Shown: piece after piece, positions 38,674 through 47,028 of the stretch | Position numbering within the stretch: position 1 is the stretch's first letter | Layout of the letters: each line of letters begins with the position of its first letter | NCBI GenBank assembly: GCA_016720905.1 | Contig: JADKJT010000037.1 | Location: 7,507-71,506, forward strand | Length of the DNA: 64,000 bases | Direction: 5' to 3' | Origin: Gemmatimonadaceae bacterium | GTDB taxonomy: Bacteria > Gemmatimonadota > Gemmatimonadetes > Gemmatimonadales > Gemmatimonadaceae | The notes under the pieces: model-generated | Database searches by the model: none | What the model was told of the DNA's origin: nothing | The model's input: the letters and a program-made list of their open reading frames with translations, nothing else | Position numbers and translations under genes: made by a program

Positions 38674-40600
38674 TCGTGGCGCGCTCACGGCCTACGACAC
38701 GGCCTACGCGGCGGCCACGTCCGACCCCGAGACGTTCTGGGCAACGGCCGCCGACTCGCTGCACTGGGATCGGCGCTGGGATCGCGTGCTCGATGACCGC
38801 GCGGCGCCTTTGTATCGCTGGTTTACCGGCGGTGAACTCAACACGTGCTACAACGCCATCGATCGCCATGTCTTGAATGGGCGTGCTGAGCAAGTTGCGG
38901 TGATTTACGACAGTCCCGTGACCAATACCAAGCGCATGATCACCTACCGCCAACTGCAGGGCGAGGTGGCGCGATTTGCGGGGGTCTTGCGCTCGCTGGG
39001 CGTGCAGCGCGGCGACCGGGTGGTGATCTACATGCCCATGACGCCCGAGACGCTGGTGGGGATGTACGCTTGCGCGCGTCTGGGTGCGGTGCACTCGGTG
39101 GTGTTTGGCGGGTTTGCGCCGCACGAACTGGCAGTGCGCATCGACGACGCGCAACCGAAAGTGGTGCTCACGGCCAGCTGTGGCATCGAGGTGCAGCGGG
39201 TGGTGCCATATAAACCGTTGCTGGACCAGGCGCTCGCTCTGGCCACGCATCAGCCATCGCACTGCGTGGTGCTGCAGCGTGACGTGCTGCGGTGCGACCT
39301 GGTGGCGCCGCGTGACATCGACTGGCAGGTGGCCGCCGCGAGCGCCATGCCGGCGGATTGCGTGCCAGTCAAAGCCACCGATCCGCTGTACATCCTGTAT
39401 ACCTCAGGCACGACCGGGAGCCCCAAGGGGGTGGTGCGTGACAACGGCGGCCACGCGGTGGCGCTGCTGTGGTCGATGCGCAACGTGTATGGCATTGAAC
39501 CCGGCGAGGTGTTTTGGGCGGCCTCGGACTTTGGATGGGCTGTCGGGCACTCCTATATCGTGTACGCGCCGCTGCTGGCCGGATGCACCACGATTGTGCA
39601 TGAAGGGAAGCCGGTGGGCACGCCGGACGCCGGCGAGTTCTGGCGCGTGATAGAAGAACACGACGTGCGCGTGTTGTTCACTGCACCTACGGCATTCCGC
39701 GCCATCAAGCGTGAAGATCCCAAAGGCGTATTCTTTGCCAAGTACGACACGTCCCGGCTGAAGGCGCTGTTTCTGGCCGGCGAGCGACTGGACCCCGACA
39801 CCTACCATTGGGCGCGCGCACTGCTGCAGAAACCGGTGGTGGACCATTGGTGGCAAACGGAAACCGGTTGGCCGGTGGCGTCAAACTGCCTGGGTCTCAC
39901 GCCGTTTCCGGTGAAACCGGGCTCACCCACCAAGCCGGTGCCCGGCTATGTCGTGGAGATTCTCGACGAAGACGGCAATCGTCTGCCCGCAAACAGGGAA
40001 GGCGCGGTGGTGATCAAGCTGCCGCTGCCACCGGGTACGCTGCCCACACTCTGGCGCGACGACGCCCGCTACATCACCACCTATCTCACGAAGTATCCGG
40101 GGTACTATCTCACCGGAGACGGCGGTTACATCGACGAGGACGGCTACCTGTTCATCATGGGACGGGTGGACGACATCATCATCGTGGCGGGGCACAATCT
40201 GTCGACCGGTTCCATGGAGCAGGCGCTGGCGAGTCATCCGGATGTGGCCGAGTGCGCGGTGATCGGGGTGCGCGATGCGCTCAAGACGCAGGTGCCGGTG
40301 GGTCTTGTGGTGCTCAAGGCGGACGTGACGCGCTCGCACGCGGCGATTGCCGCGGAACTGGTACAGCTGGTGCGAGACCAGGTGGGACCGGTGTCGAACT
40401 TTAAGCAAGTGGCGGTGGTTGCGCGATTGCCCAAGACGCGGTCGGGAAAAGTGCTGCGCAAAACCATGCGGGCCATTGCCGATGGCGATGCGTGGGCCGT
40501 ACCGGCCACGATTGATGATCCGGCGACCCTGGTGGAAATCACGTCGGCGCTCAAGACGCTGGGGTTGGCGCGTGGTTCAGGATCGTCGATTGGCGGCTGA
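38660..40600 (+). CDS. prpE: Propionyl-CoA synthetase (PrpE-type acyl-CoA synthetase)
   Basis: 646 residues of the acetyl-CoA-synthetase family, making propionyl-CoA (or acetyl-CoA) from the acid, ATP and CoA in the cytoplasm. N-terminal ACS domain: FWATAADSLHWDRRWDRVLD. The AMP-binding loop is LYILYTSGTTGSPKGVVRDN; GGHAVALLWSM just after it is typical of PrpE. Further: WWQTETGWPVASN, YYLTGDGGYIDEDGYLFIMG, and the acetylatable Lys in PKTRSGKVLRKTM. GTG 38660 (GGGAGG at 38645-38650) or ATG 38666. Length is normal. Confidence 0.92.
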   Translation: MNMHSRGALTAYDTAYAAATSDPETFWATAADSLHWDRRWDRVLDDRAAPLYRWFTGGELNTCYNAIDRHVLNGRAEQVAVIYDSPVTNTKRMITYRQLQGEVARFAGVLRSLGVQRGDRVVIYMPMTPETLVGMYACARLGAVHSVVFGGFAPHELAVRIDDAQPKVVLTASCGIEVQRVVPYKPLLDQALALATHQPSHCVVLQRDVLRCDLVAPRDIDWQVAAASAMPADCVPVKATDPLYILYTSGTTGSPKGVVRDNGGHAVALLWSMRNVYGIEPGEVFWAASDFGWAVGHSYIVYAPLLAGCTTIVHEGKPVGTPDAGEFWRVIEEHDVRVLFTAPTAFRAIKREDPKGVFFAKYDTSRLKALFLAGERLDPDTYHWARALLQKPVVDHWWQTETGWPVASNCLGLTPFPVKPGSPTKPVPGYVVEILDEDGNRLPANREGAVVIKLPLPPGTLPTLWRDDARYITTYLTKYPGYYLTGDGGYIDEDGYLFIMGRVDDIIIVAGHNLSTGSMEQALASHPDVAECAVIGVRDALKTQVPVGLVVLKADVTRSHAAIAAELVQLVRDQVGPVSNFKQVAVVARLPKTRSGKVLRKTMRAIADGDAWAVPATIDDPATLVEITSALKTLGLARGSGSSIGG

Positions 40601-40652
40601 GACTGCACCGAGGCAGTGGATCGCGTCAGTCACGCCGCGCATATTCCGCACC

Positions 40653-40910
40653 ATGACTGAACCGCGACGCGTCGATCTGCTGCATGGTGTCACCCTCAAG
40701 GCCATGCTCGAGCATCTGGTCGAGCGCTATGGCTGGGATGGCCTGGGGGATCGCATTGCGATTCGTTCGTTCACGCACGACCCAAGCGTGACGTCATCGC
40801 TCAAGTTCCTGCGAAAGACGCCGTGGGCGCGCGAGAAGGTTGAAAGCCTGTATCTGCATTCGGCCGCGCATCCCCGGAAGACCAAACGAGTGGAGCCGGC
40901 GGACGACTGA
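40653..40910 (+). CDS. VF530-family small DNA-binding-like protein (DUF2132)
   Basis: 85 residues. DLLHGVTLKAMLEHLVERYG, WDGLGDRIAIRSFTHDPSVT and SSLKFLRKTPWAREKVESLY are nearly diagnostic for the VF530 family, whose founding structure is a small helical fold with DNA-binding-like features and no settled function. ATG 40653 was chosen because the family begins a few residues before the DxLHG motif. It lies 52 bases after prpE and may share its transcript. Confidence 0.9.
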   Translation: MTEPRRVDLLHGVTLKAMLEHLVERYGWDGLGDRIAIRSFTHDPSVTSSLKFLRKTPWAREKVESLYLHSAAHPRKTKRVEPADD

Positions 40911-41263
40911 ACGGCGTGATCATGACGGCCCGAGGCCCACCGGTTTGCGATACTGCATCAATTCCGCATCACTGCGCTTCATTCCGGCGGCGCAGTTGGA
41001 ACAAACCGGCTACGCGCAGTACGCGAAGCTGTTTGCATCGAAGAAGTAGGCGCGAGGCCGGGTGGCCGTATGCGGGGGTGCCGCTACAATCGTGGCGCGC
41101 GCGCCTCGCCTCTGTAAGTGGAATCTCCGACGTGGCGGTGGTGGAAACACCGCGTTTCAGCTCGAACGCCTGCGGAGTGCGCGCTTCAGGGTATGGCGGG
41201 ATAAATGCAGTAAATCCAAGTGCGGCGTGCTCATCCTGTGCATCGCCGCATCCTGGAGGAACA
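40911..41263. other. Intergenic region with a possible 3' gene remnant
   Basis: About 350 bases. A frame ending at TAG 41047-41049 reads LRYCINSASLRFIPAAQLEQ and GYAQYAKLFASKK; the tail looks protein-like, yet no start with a ribosome-binding site exists. It may be the end of a lost gene. The region before the PEP-CTERM gene holds GGAGGA (41255-41260) 3 bases before its ATG. Confidence 0.35.
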
Positions 41264-42073
41264 ATGACCCGAAGACTTATTTCTCTAGCCGCGGCGCTCG
41301 CGGCGACCGCCTTGGCGGTTCCCTCAATGATCCACGCGCAAGTGGTCACCACGGGTGCTTGGAACACCATGGTGACGCCAAACAATGATCTGACGCCGTT
41401 CTGGGATGGCGCATCCTCGGATGGCACGAACTGCAATGTGGGTCGATTTCTGCTGTACACGGCCGGCGCGGGATTTGGCTCGTGCAACAACCAGAAACCC
41501 ACTGATCCCTTTGTGAATGCGAATGCCGGTCGACTCGGGACTACGGCCAGTGCACCGAATGGTTCATTCCTCGGCGCCGCAACGGCAAATGCGCCCGTGG
41601 GTTTCGCGTTCAAAGCCGGCTCGTACCAGTTGGAGTTTCTGGCGAACATTGCCGCCTACGGACCACCTGGTCAGGAATTGTGGGCCTTTGGTGCCGGTTC
41701 CAGTGGACCCGTGCAAATTCAGAAGCTCTACGCCGTCGGTTCCTACCCGAGTGCGCTGACCAGCATTCTTGGAGTAACGTTTGCTACTGACTGGTTCCTC
41801 GGAGCGCGTTCAGCGGCGACGGGGAATCCTTGGCTGTATAGCAATGATACCAATGACCCGCACTATGCGTTGTTCAGCGAGCGCGGCGCAACGCAGGATA
41901 ATGATGGATATCGCTACTGGGCGGCCTTTGGCGACGTTCCTACCGGTGATCACGACTTCAACGATCTGGTCATCCAGGTCCAGGCCGTCCCGGAGCCGTC
42001 CACGTGGGCGCTCATGATCTTCGGTCTTGGCGCGCTGGGACTTGCTGCACGTCGTCGTCAGCGCACGATGTAA
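41264..42073 (+). CDS. PEP-CTERM sorted extracellular protein
   Basis: 269 residues. The signal peptide is RRLISLAAALAATALAVPSM, cleaved near IHAQ. The mature beta-rich part (ATDWFLGARSAATGNPW, YRYWAAFGDVPTGDHDFNDL) has a D-x-N/D-rich turn suggestive of calcium binding. The C-terminus VPEPSTWALMIFGLGALGLA followed by ARRRQR is a complete PEP-CTERM signal: the PEP motif, a membrane helix and a basic end. Such proteins are cut by an exosortase (none in this window) and usually end up in the matrix. An upstream in-frame extension is rejected. Confidence 0.9.
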   Translation: MTRRLISLAAALAATALAVPSMIHAQVVTTGAWNTMVTPNNDLTPFWDGASSDGTNCNVGRFLLYTAGAGFGSCNNQKPTDPFVNANAGRLGTTASAPNGSFLGAATANAPVGFAFKAGSYQLEFLANIAAYGPPGQELWAFGAGSSGPVQIQKLYAVGSYPSALTSILGVTFATDWFLGARSAATGNPWLYSNDTNDPHYALFSERGATQDNDGYRYWAAFGDVPTGDHDFNDLVIQVQAVPEPSTWALMIFGLGALGLAARRRQRTM

Positions 42074-42101
42074 CGAACCCGACGACTTGTTCCTCCAAAC
42101 A

Positions 42102-42128
42102 CGCGGGCGCACGAACGGTGCGCCCGCG
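42102..42128. terminator. Hairpin terminator between convergent genes
   Basis: CGCGGGCGCAC (42102-42112), a 5-base loop and GTGCGCCCGCG (42118-42128) form a perfect 11-bp GC-rich stem between the PEP-CTERM gene and the leftward lipoprotein gene. No T run follows on either strand. Confidence 0.7.
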
Positions 42129-42136
42129 CTGTGCGT

Positions 42137-42760
42137 TTACGGCTGGCGCAGAACGCCAAATGCCTGTGGCGCGCGTTTGGGAGATCCAACCAGGAAGACG
42201 CGCGCGCCCATCTTGTCGCGCAAGGCGGTCGGCAGTGCGATGACGGCGGAGCGCGAACCGGACGCCGTCTCAAGGAACACCCGACCACCGACGTCAACCA
42301 GAATGCCATCGCGCGCTTCCACACCGTCGGCGGCACGCACTGAGAACTCGTGGACCCGAAACACGATCGCGCCACCGGGCGCGGCATCCAGCGCACGTTC
42401 GTTCACGCGTGTGCCACGCACCGTGACCTCCAACCCTTCGGCCGCCGCCAGCTCGGCCTGCTGGTCACCGGAGAGCGCGAGCGGTGCGGAGTTGGCCGTC
42501 GAATAGAGCACGAGCCGACTGCCAGGATCTGCGCCGATTCGGCGAATGACGCCGCGGGCCGTATCGGCGGGAGTGGCCGGTGCGCGACTCGGTGTTGGAC
42601 GCGCGCGCGACGGGTCGCTGGAATCGACGTGCGGCACCTCGACAGACTGCGCGACCGTGTCCGCTGGTCGCACGCTGTCAGCCACGGGGGTGGCGCGCTG
42701 CGTGCCGGTGCACCCGGTAGCGAGCATACTCAGGACGACAACGCGAACGTGAACCCGCAT
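42137..42760 (-). CDS. Lipoprotein of unknown function
   Basis: 207 residues. The lipobox is LSMLATGC (Cys near 17). A Pro/Ala/Arg-rich linker of about 50 residues precedes a compact domain (GVIRRIGADPGSRLVLYSTA, ALSGDQQAELAAAEGLEVTV, AIVFRVHEFSVRAADGVEAR, DGILVDVGGRVFLETASG) resembling small OB-like or beta-barrel domains. ATG 42760 lies 2 bases after the stop of the large metallopeptidase-like lipoprotein, so the two are one operon and may act together at the cell surface. Confidence 0.68.
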   Translation of the reverse strand: MRVHVRVVVLSMLATGCTGTQRATPVADSVRPADTVAQSVEVPHVDSSDPSRARPTPSRAPATPADTARGVIRRIGADPGSRLVLYSTANSAPLALSGDQQAELAAAEGLEVTVRGTRVNERALDAAPGGAIVFRVHEFSVRAADGVEARDGILVDVGGRVFLETASGSRSAVIALPTALRDKMGARVFLVGSPKRAPQAFGVLRQP

Positions 42761-42762
42761 GG

Positions 42763-45339
42763 TTACTGCAACCGCGTGATGGCGATTCGCAGGTTCGTGC
42801 CTGGCGCCGTGGTGGCGTTGGTCCGGAGGTTCAACAACTGCGGCGCGGTGAACGCGCCGGTCAATTCAAAGTAGGCGTGAGCACCGCCACGGATGACCGG
42901 CACCTGCGCCACAAACGCACCATACGCCAGTGGTGTTGGCGCAATGGGGAACGGCGTGTTCCACCGGGCCGTCCAGAGTGGTGCCGCATTGAGCGATGCG
43001 TAGATGTCCCGAAGGTTCCAGGTGGCGAACTGGATGTCCGGGCTCGGATTCACGAGCCCCGGGTAGTCATCGGCGACGAGCGCCAGCCCCCACCCGCCAA
43101 TGAGTTGATCGAGTGATGCACCGGTGACGGCCGTGAGATTGGTCACACCCGTGGTGGTGGCGTTGGTGAGGGCTTGCAGGAATGCGGAATCCGATGCGGC
43201 ATAGCGGTCTGCCGCATAGCGCACCAGTGACCACGTGGTCTGGTAAAAAATCGATCCCGACTGCCCCGTCCCATCGCCGTAGGGCGACCAATTCCAGGGC
43301 TCAATCAACTTGTTTCGAATTTCGTTGAACTGCCGGCGCACGCCGTAGCTGGGGCGTCGCAGCGGGTCACCGGCATTGCAAGTGGCGTCGAGTGGATGGA
43401 AGTCACAATACATGCCGTTGTTGGAGGCGCGCCCGAAACCGCTGTTGCCCTTGAAGGGCACGTGGTGCATCGATTCGCGCACCCACAACTCCTCGGCGTG
43501 ACGCGCGGTGCCTTCCTCCAGCCAGGACTGCTCAAAGGAGGGTGCATTGTTCGCCACTCTGGCGGACAGCGCCGCAATGTGTTTGACCTCATGCACCACC
43601 GTGCGGGTCATGAAGTAGAACCACCCGTCGGGGAAGCTGACGCTGTTGACGTTCGAGCCGGCCGTGGTTGGCACCGAGCCGTAGAAGTACTGGCCGAAAT
43701 TGCTGCCCTTGGAGACTGCGCCCGGGAATTGATCGCACGACGTCACATACGCGGCGGCGCCCGAACCATTCAGGCGCTCGGAAAACACCATGGCGATCTT
43801 ACCGTCGCCATCGGTGAGCGAGTCGCGCAACAAGGGGTCGGCAAATGAGCGACGCACCGACGCGTACTGCTCCTGGTCGAAGATCTGACCAATCCGACTG
43901 TAGAAATCGGCCAGCGGCGCGTCCGCGCTGGATTGCAGGACATTCGCCGAGTCCTCCCAGATGACGGATTTGGTCCCGACGCGTATCGCCTTGGCGCGCA
44001 TGACCCGGGTGGTGTCATTGCAGCCGCCGGAGAAGGTGAAGAACACGTTCTTCATGTCGCCAACCGCAACCTCGGCGGCGCGCTGGGCAAGTGCCGATGG
44101 GCGCGGTGCGGCGGGTGTCACGCGCATCGTCGCCATCAACCGCTCGTAGTCCTGCCGGTTGCGTTCCAGCATCGCGAAATGCTGCTGCTCACGACGGCTG
44201 TTGCGCGCGTCGTCGGGGGAGAGGATCTCGATGGATGCGCGCGGTGCAGCCCGTGACGCCGCCACCACGCGTACGCCACCGGCGGCCGGCGTGTTGCCGG
44301 CCAGTTCGAAGGCGTTCAACGTGTTCTGCGAGGTGGCCGCGCTGAACACGGCAATGAGATATCGCGCCGGACCGCCGGTGGCCACGAGTTCATTGCAGGC
44401 TGCAGCGGTGCTGCTGGCGAGAATGAGCGCCTGACCAGGTGCCACGGTGCGCTGCGTGGTTGCCACCGGGTGCGCCTTGGTCGCCGGCGTGGCGCCGAGA
44501 CTGGATACGCGCACGTCAGCCGCGCCCGACTCGACACATGGTACCGTGACAACAATCTGGGTGCTGGTGATAGTGACAATCGGAGCCGGCGCGCCGCGGA
44601 TGCTGACGGATGCGCCGCCAAGGGACGTATCGAAGCCGGTGCCGGTGATGGTGGCCGTGCCTCCCGGTGACAGCGTGGCGGGTGTGATGGATGTGATCGT
44701 GGGCGCCGGCGCCTGCACCGTCAGCGCGGTACCTCCAATCTGCGATTCACTGGTGGCGCCGATTGTCACCGTACCGGGAGCGTTGGCCGTGACCCGACCA
44801 GACGCGTCGACGGTGGCGATGGACGGAATACTGGTGCTCCACGTAATCGTTCGGCCCGTGAGCACGTTGCCGGCCGCGTCTCGCGTTACCGCCACGGCCT
44901 GTTGTACCGCGCCAACCACCATGGTGTTCGAGGGCAGGGTGACGGAAACCGATGCCACCGGGACCGGCAACACGGTCATCGCGGCGGTGCCTGTCACGCC
45001 CTCGCTGATAGCCTGAACGGTGGCGATGCCTGGCGCGATCGTCGCGAGCGCACCCGTTGCTGATATCGTGGCCACCGACCCGTTCGTCGTGGTCCACGAG
45101 ATGGCGCGCCCGGTGAGCTCGGCGCCTTTCGCGTCGCGAACGGTCGCGGTGAACTGTTGGGTTGCGCCGGCGATGAGGGTCACAGAGGCCGGCGTGACCG
45201 AGACCGACGCCACCGGGATCGGCTTGGCAGGCGAATCGCCACAGGCGGCAAGCATGAGCGGCGCGAGCGCGCGACACCACCGGCGCGCGCGGCGTGCCGA
45301 GCGACCAAGCGGGCGTGCGATTGACGGAAAGGGAATCAT
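42763..45339 (-). CDS. Large lipoprotein with Big-2 and IPT/TIG domains and HExxH zinc-peptidase motif
   Basis: 858 residues. A lipobox (LAPLMLAACG, Cys33) is followed by two Big-2 Ig domains (41-123 and 127-208: VASVSVTPASVTLIAGATQQ, VASVSVTLPSNTMVVGAVQQ) and one IPT/TIG domain (211-270: PTITSITPATLSPGGTATIT). The catalytic part has TVVHEVKHIAALSARV with HExxH at 583-587 and SFEQSWLEEGTARHAEELW about 20 residues later supplying a Glu ligand, the gluzincin arrangement. A C-terminal beta domain follows. It is similar in plan, though not in detail, to the protein at 32291. Confidence 0.8.
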   Translation of the reverse strand: MIPFPSIARPLGRSARRARRWCRALAPLMLAACGDSPAKPIPVASVSVTPASVTLIAGATQQFTATVRDAKGAELTGRAISWTTTNGSVATISATGALATIAPGIATVQAISEGVTGTAAMTVLPVPVASVSVTLPSNTMVVGAVQQAVAVTRDAAGNVLTGRTITWSTSIPSIATVDASGRVTANAPGTVTIGATSESQIGGTALTVQAPAPTITSITPATLSPGGTATITGTGFDTSLGGASVSIRGAPAPIVTITSTQIVVTVPCVESGAADVRVSSLGATPATKAHPVATTQRTVAPGQALILASSTAAACNELVATGGPARYLIAVFSAATSQNTLNAFELAGNTPAAGGVRVVAASRAAPRASIEILSPDDARNSRREQQHFAMLERNRQDYERLMATMRVTPAAPRPSALAQRAAEVAVGDMKNVFFTFSGGCNDTTRVMRAKAIRVGTKSVIWEDSANVLQSSADAPLADFYSRIGQIFDQEQYASVRRSFADPLLRDSLTDGDGKIAMVFSERLNGSGAAAYVTSCDQFPGAVSKGSNFGQYFYGSVPTTAGSNVNSVSFPDGWFYFMTRTVVHEVKHIAALSARVANNAPSFEQSWLEEGTARHAEELWVRESMHHVPFKGNSGFGRASNNGMYCDFHPLDATCNAGDPLRRPSYGVRRQFNEIRNKLIEPWNWSPYGDGTGQSGSIFYQTTWSLVRYAADRYAASDSAFLQALTNATTTGVTNLTAVTGASLDQLIGGWGLALVADDYPGLVNPSPDIQFATWNLRDIYASLNAAPLWTARWNTPFPIAPTPLAYGAFVAQVPVIRGGAHAYFELTGAFTAPQLLNLRTNATTAPGTNLRIAITRLQ

Positions 45340-45483
45340 GGGTCGAAGCGTCCGTTCTCAGGCGCCGGGTGTCAAGGTCGGTGAGATTCTCGACTTGCCC
45401 CACCCGCTCGGTAAGGGTTCCCGTATCATATTTCGAATGCCGGATTCGACCGGACTGACCCTGAACATGCAGGAGTGCCCGTC

Positions 45484-45711
45484 ATGCCCACCTATGTGTA
45501 TGAAACCATTCCCGAAAGCGGCACCGACGCGCCGCAGCGATTCGAGTTGCGCCAATCGATGTCGGAGCCCAGCCTGACCGTGCATCCGGACACCGGAGCA
45601 CCAGTCCGTCGGGTGCTGTCTGGCGGACTGGCGACCTTTACCGAGGGACCATCATCCTCGCGCCCCGGACCTGCGGGCGGGTGTGGAACGGGATGCGGCT
45701 GCGTGTCATGA
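45484..45711 (+). CDS. FmdB-like small protein lacking the usual zinc-ribbon pair
   Basis: 75 residues. The opening MPTYVYETIPESG and the middle RFELRQSMSEPSLTVHPDTG, APVRRVLSGGL follow the FmdB/putative regulatory protein family, in which MPTYxYxCxxCG is normal. Here the first CxxC has been replaced by ETIPESG. Cysteines occur only at the very end (GGCGTGCGCVS). ATG 45484 is used; the in-frame ATG at 45475 is an alternative. Its role is unknown. Confidence 0.72.
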   Translation: MPTYVYETIPESGTDAPQRFELRQSMSEPSLTVHPDTGAPVRRVLSGGLATFTEGPSSSRPGPAGGCGTGCGCVS

Positions 45712-45783
45712 ACGCGTGACGGCGCCCGCACGCGCGCACATTCGTTGTTGACGATGCGCCGGGTGCGTTGCACACTGTGCCGT

Positions 45784-47025
45784 ATGCGCCCAACTCTCGC
45801 CGCTCTTTCGCTGGCCCTGCTCGGTGCCAGCCCCGTCGTCGACCTGCCCGCACAGTCATCAGCGGGCGTCATCCCCGGCATCGAAGTCCTGCTCACCGAC
45901 TCACTGCACCTGATCAGGGGCAAACGCGTCGGGCTGCTGACCAATCACTCGGGCCGCGACCGCAAGGGCACCAGCAGCATCGACCTGCTGTTCAAGGCGC
46001 CGGGGGTGAAGCTCTCCGCGTTGTACGGGCCGGAACACGGAATCCGGGGTGTCGCGAAGGCCGGCGAGAAGATCAGCTCGAGTGTGGATTCCGCCACGGG
46101 CGTGAAGGTGTACTCGCTGTACGGTGATGTGGAATCGCCCACGGCAGACATGCTGAAGGACATCGACGTCTTGCTGTACGACATTCAGGATGTCGGCGCC
46201 CGCGTCTACACCTTCGAGTGGACGCTGGCCTTGGTCGCGGCGACGGCGAAGAAGCCAATCATCGTGCTCGATCGACCCGATCCCATTCGCGCCGATCGCA
46301 TCGAGGGGAATATCCTCGATCCGCGATTCGCTTCGCTGGTTGGGCAGCATCCCGTGGCGCTGCGTTACGGCCTCACGCCCGGAGAATTGATGCGCTTTTT
46401 GGTTGGCACGAAGCTCATCGATGCGCAGGTGACGGTGATTCCGATGAAGAACTACCGACGGGCGATGTGGTTTGACGAGACCCGCATTCCGCGAGTGAAC
46501 CCTTCGCCGAACCTGCGCACCCTGGACGCCGAGTTGTTGTATCCGGGTACCGTGTTCTTCGAGGGTACCAACGCTACAGAAGGACGCGGCACCGACGCGC
46601 CCTTCACGCTCATCGGCGCGGCGTATCTCACCGACCACGTGGCGATCGCGGCGGAGCTCAATGCGCTGAAACTCCCGGGCGTGCGCTTTGATACGGCGAC
46701 GCGTACGATCGAACCGGGCTACAAGTTTGCCGGCCAGACGATTCCGATGATCCACGTGCGGGTGATCGATCGCAACGCGGTGCGTCCGGTGGAGCTGGGC
46801 ATTCGCATGCTGCGCGCGTTCTACGCGCACCATCCCACCGAGTTCAAGTGGCGCGAGCCATCGGTGAACGCGGCGGGGCGAATCAAGTCAATTGATCGAC
46901 TGGCGGGTACGGACCAGCTCACCAAGGCGGTGGAGCAGAACACCGTGGACGCCCTGGTCAAGCAATGGGATGCGGATGCGGTGAGGTTCGCGACGATGGT
47001 GAAGCCGTACCTGTTGTACCGATAG
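45784..47025 (+). CDS. namZ: NamZ-like exo-beta-N-acetylmuramidase (DUF1343)
   Basis: 413 residues from ATG 45784. A signal peptide (MRPTLAALSLALLGASPVVD) precedes the DUF1343 fold: VGLLTNHSGRDRKGTSSIDL, SALYGPEHGIRGVAKAGEKI, LLYDIQDVGARVYTFEWTLA, VLDRPDPIRADRIEGNILDP and PSPNLRTLDAELLYPGTVFF, EGTNATEGRGTDAPFTLIGA. Family members release MurNAc from the non-reducing end of peptidoglycan chains, feeding muropeptide recycling. The DUF6259 gene begins 3 bases after its stop, so the two are co-transcribed. Confidence 0.9.
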   Translation: MRPTLAALSLALLGASPVVDLPAQSSAGVIPGIEVLLTDSLHLIRGKRVGLLTNHSGRDRKGTSSIDLLFKAPGVKLSALYGPEHGIRGVAKAGEKISSSVDSATGVKVYSLYGDVESPTADMLKDIDVLLYDIQDVGARVYTFEWTLALVAATAKKPIIVLDRPDPIRADRIEGNILDPRFASLVGQHPVALRYGLTPGELMRFLVGTKLIDAQVTVIPMKNYRRAMWFDETRIPRVNPSPNLRTLDAELLYPGTVFFEGTNATEGRGTDAPFTLIGAAYLTDHVAIAAELNALKLPGVRFDTATRTIEPGYKFAGQTIPMIHVRVIDRNAVRPVELGIRMLRAFYAHHPTEFKWREPSVNAAGRIKSIDRLAGTDQLTKAVEQNTVDALVKQWDADAVRFATMVKPYLLYR

Positions 47026-47028
47026 CCG

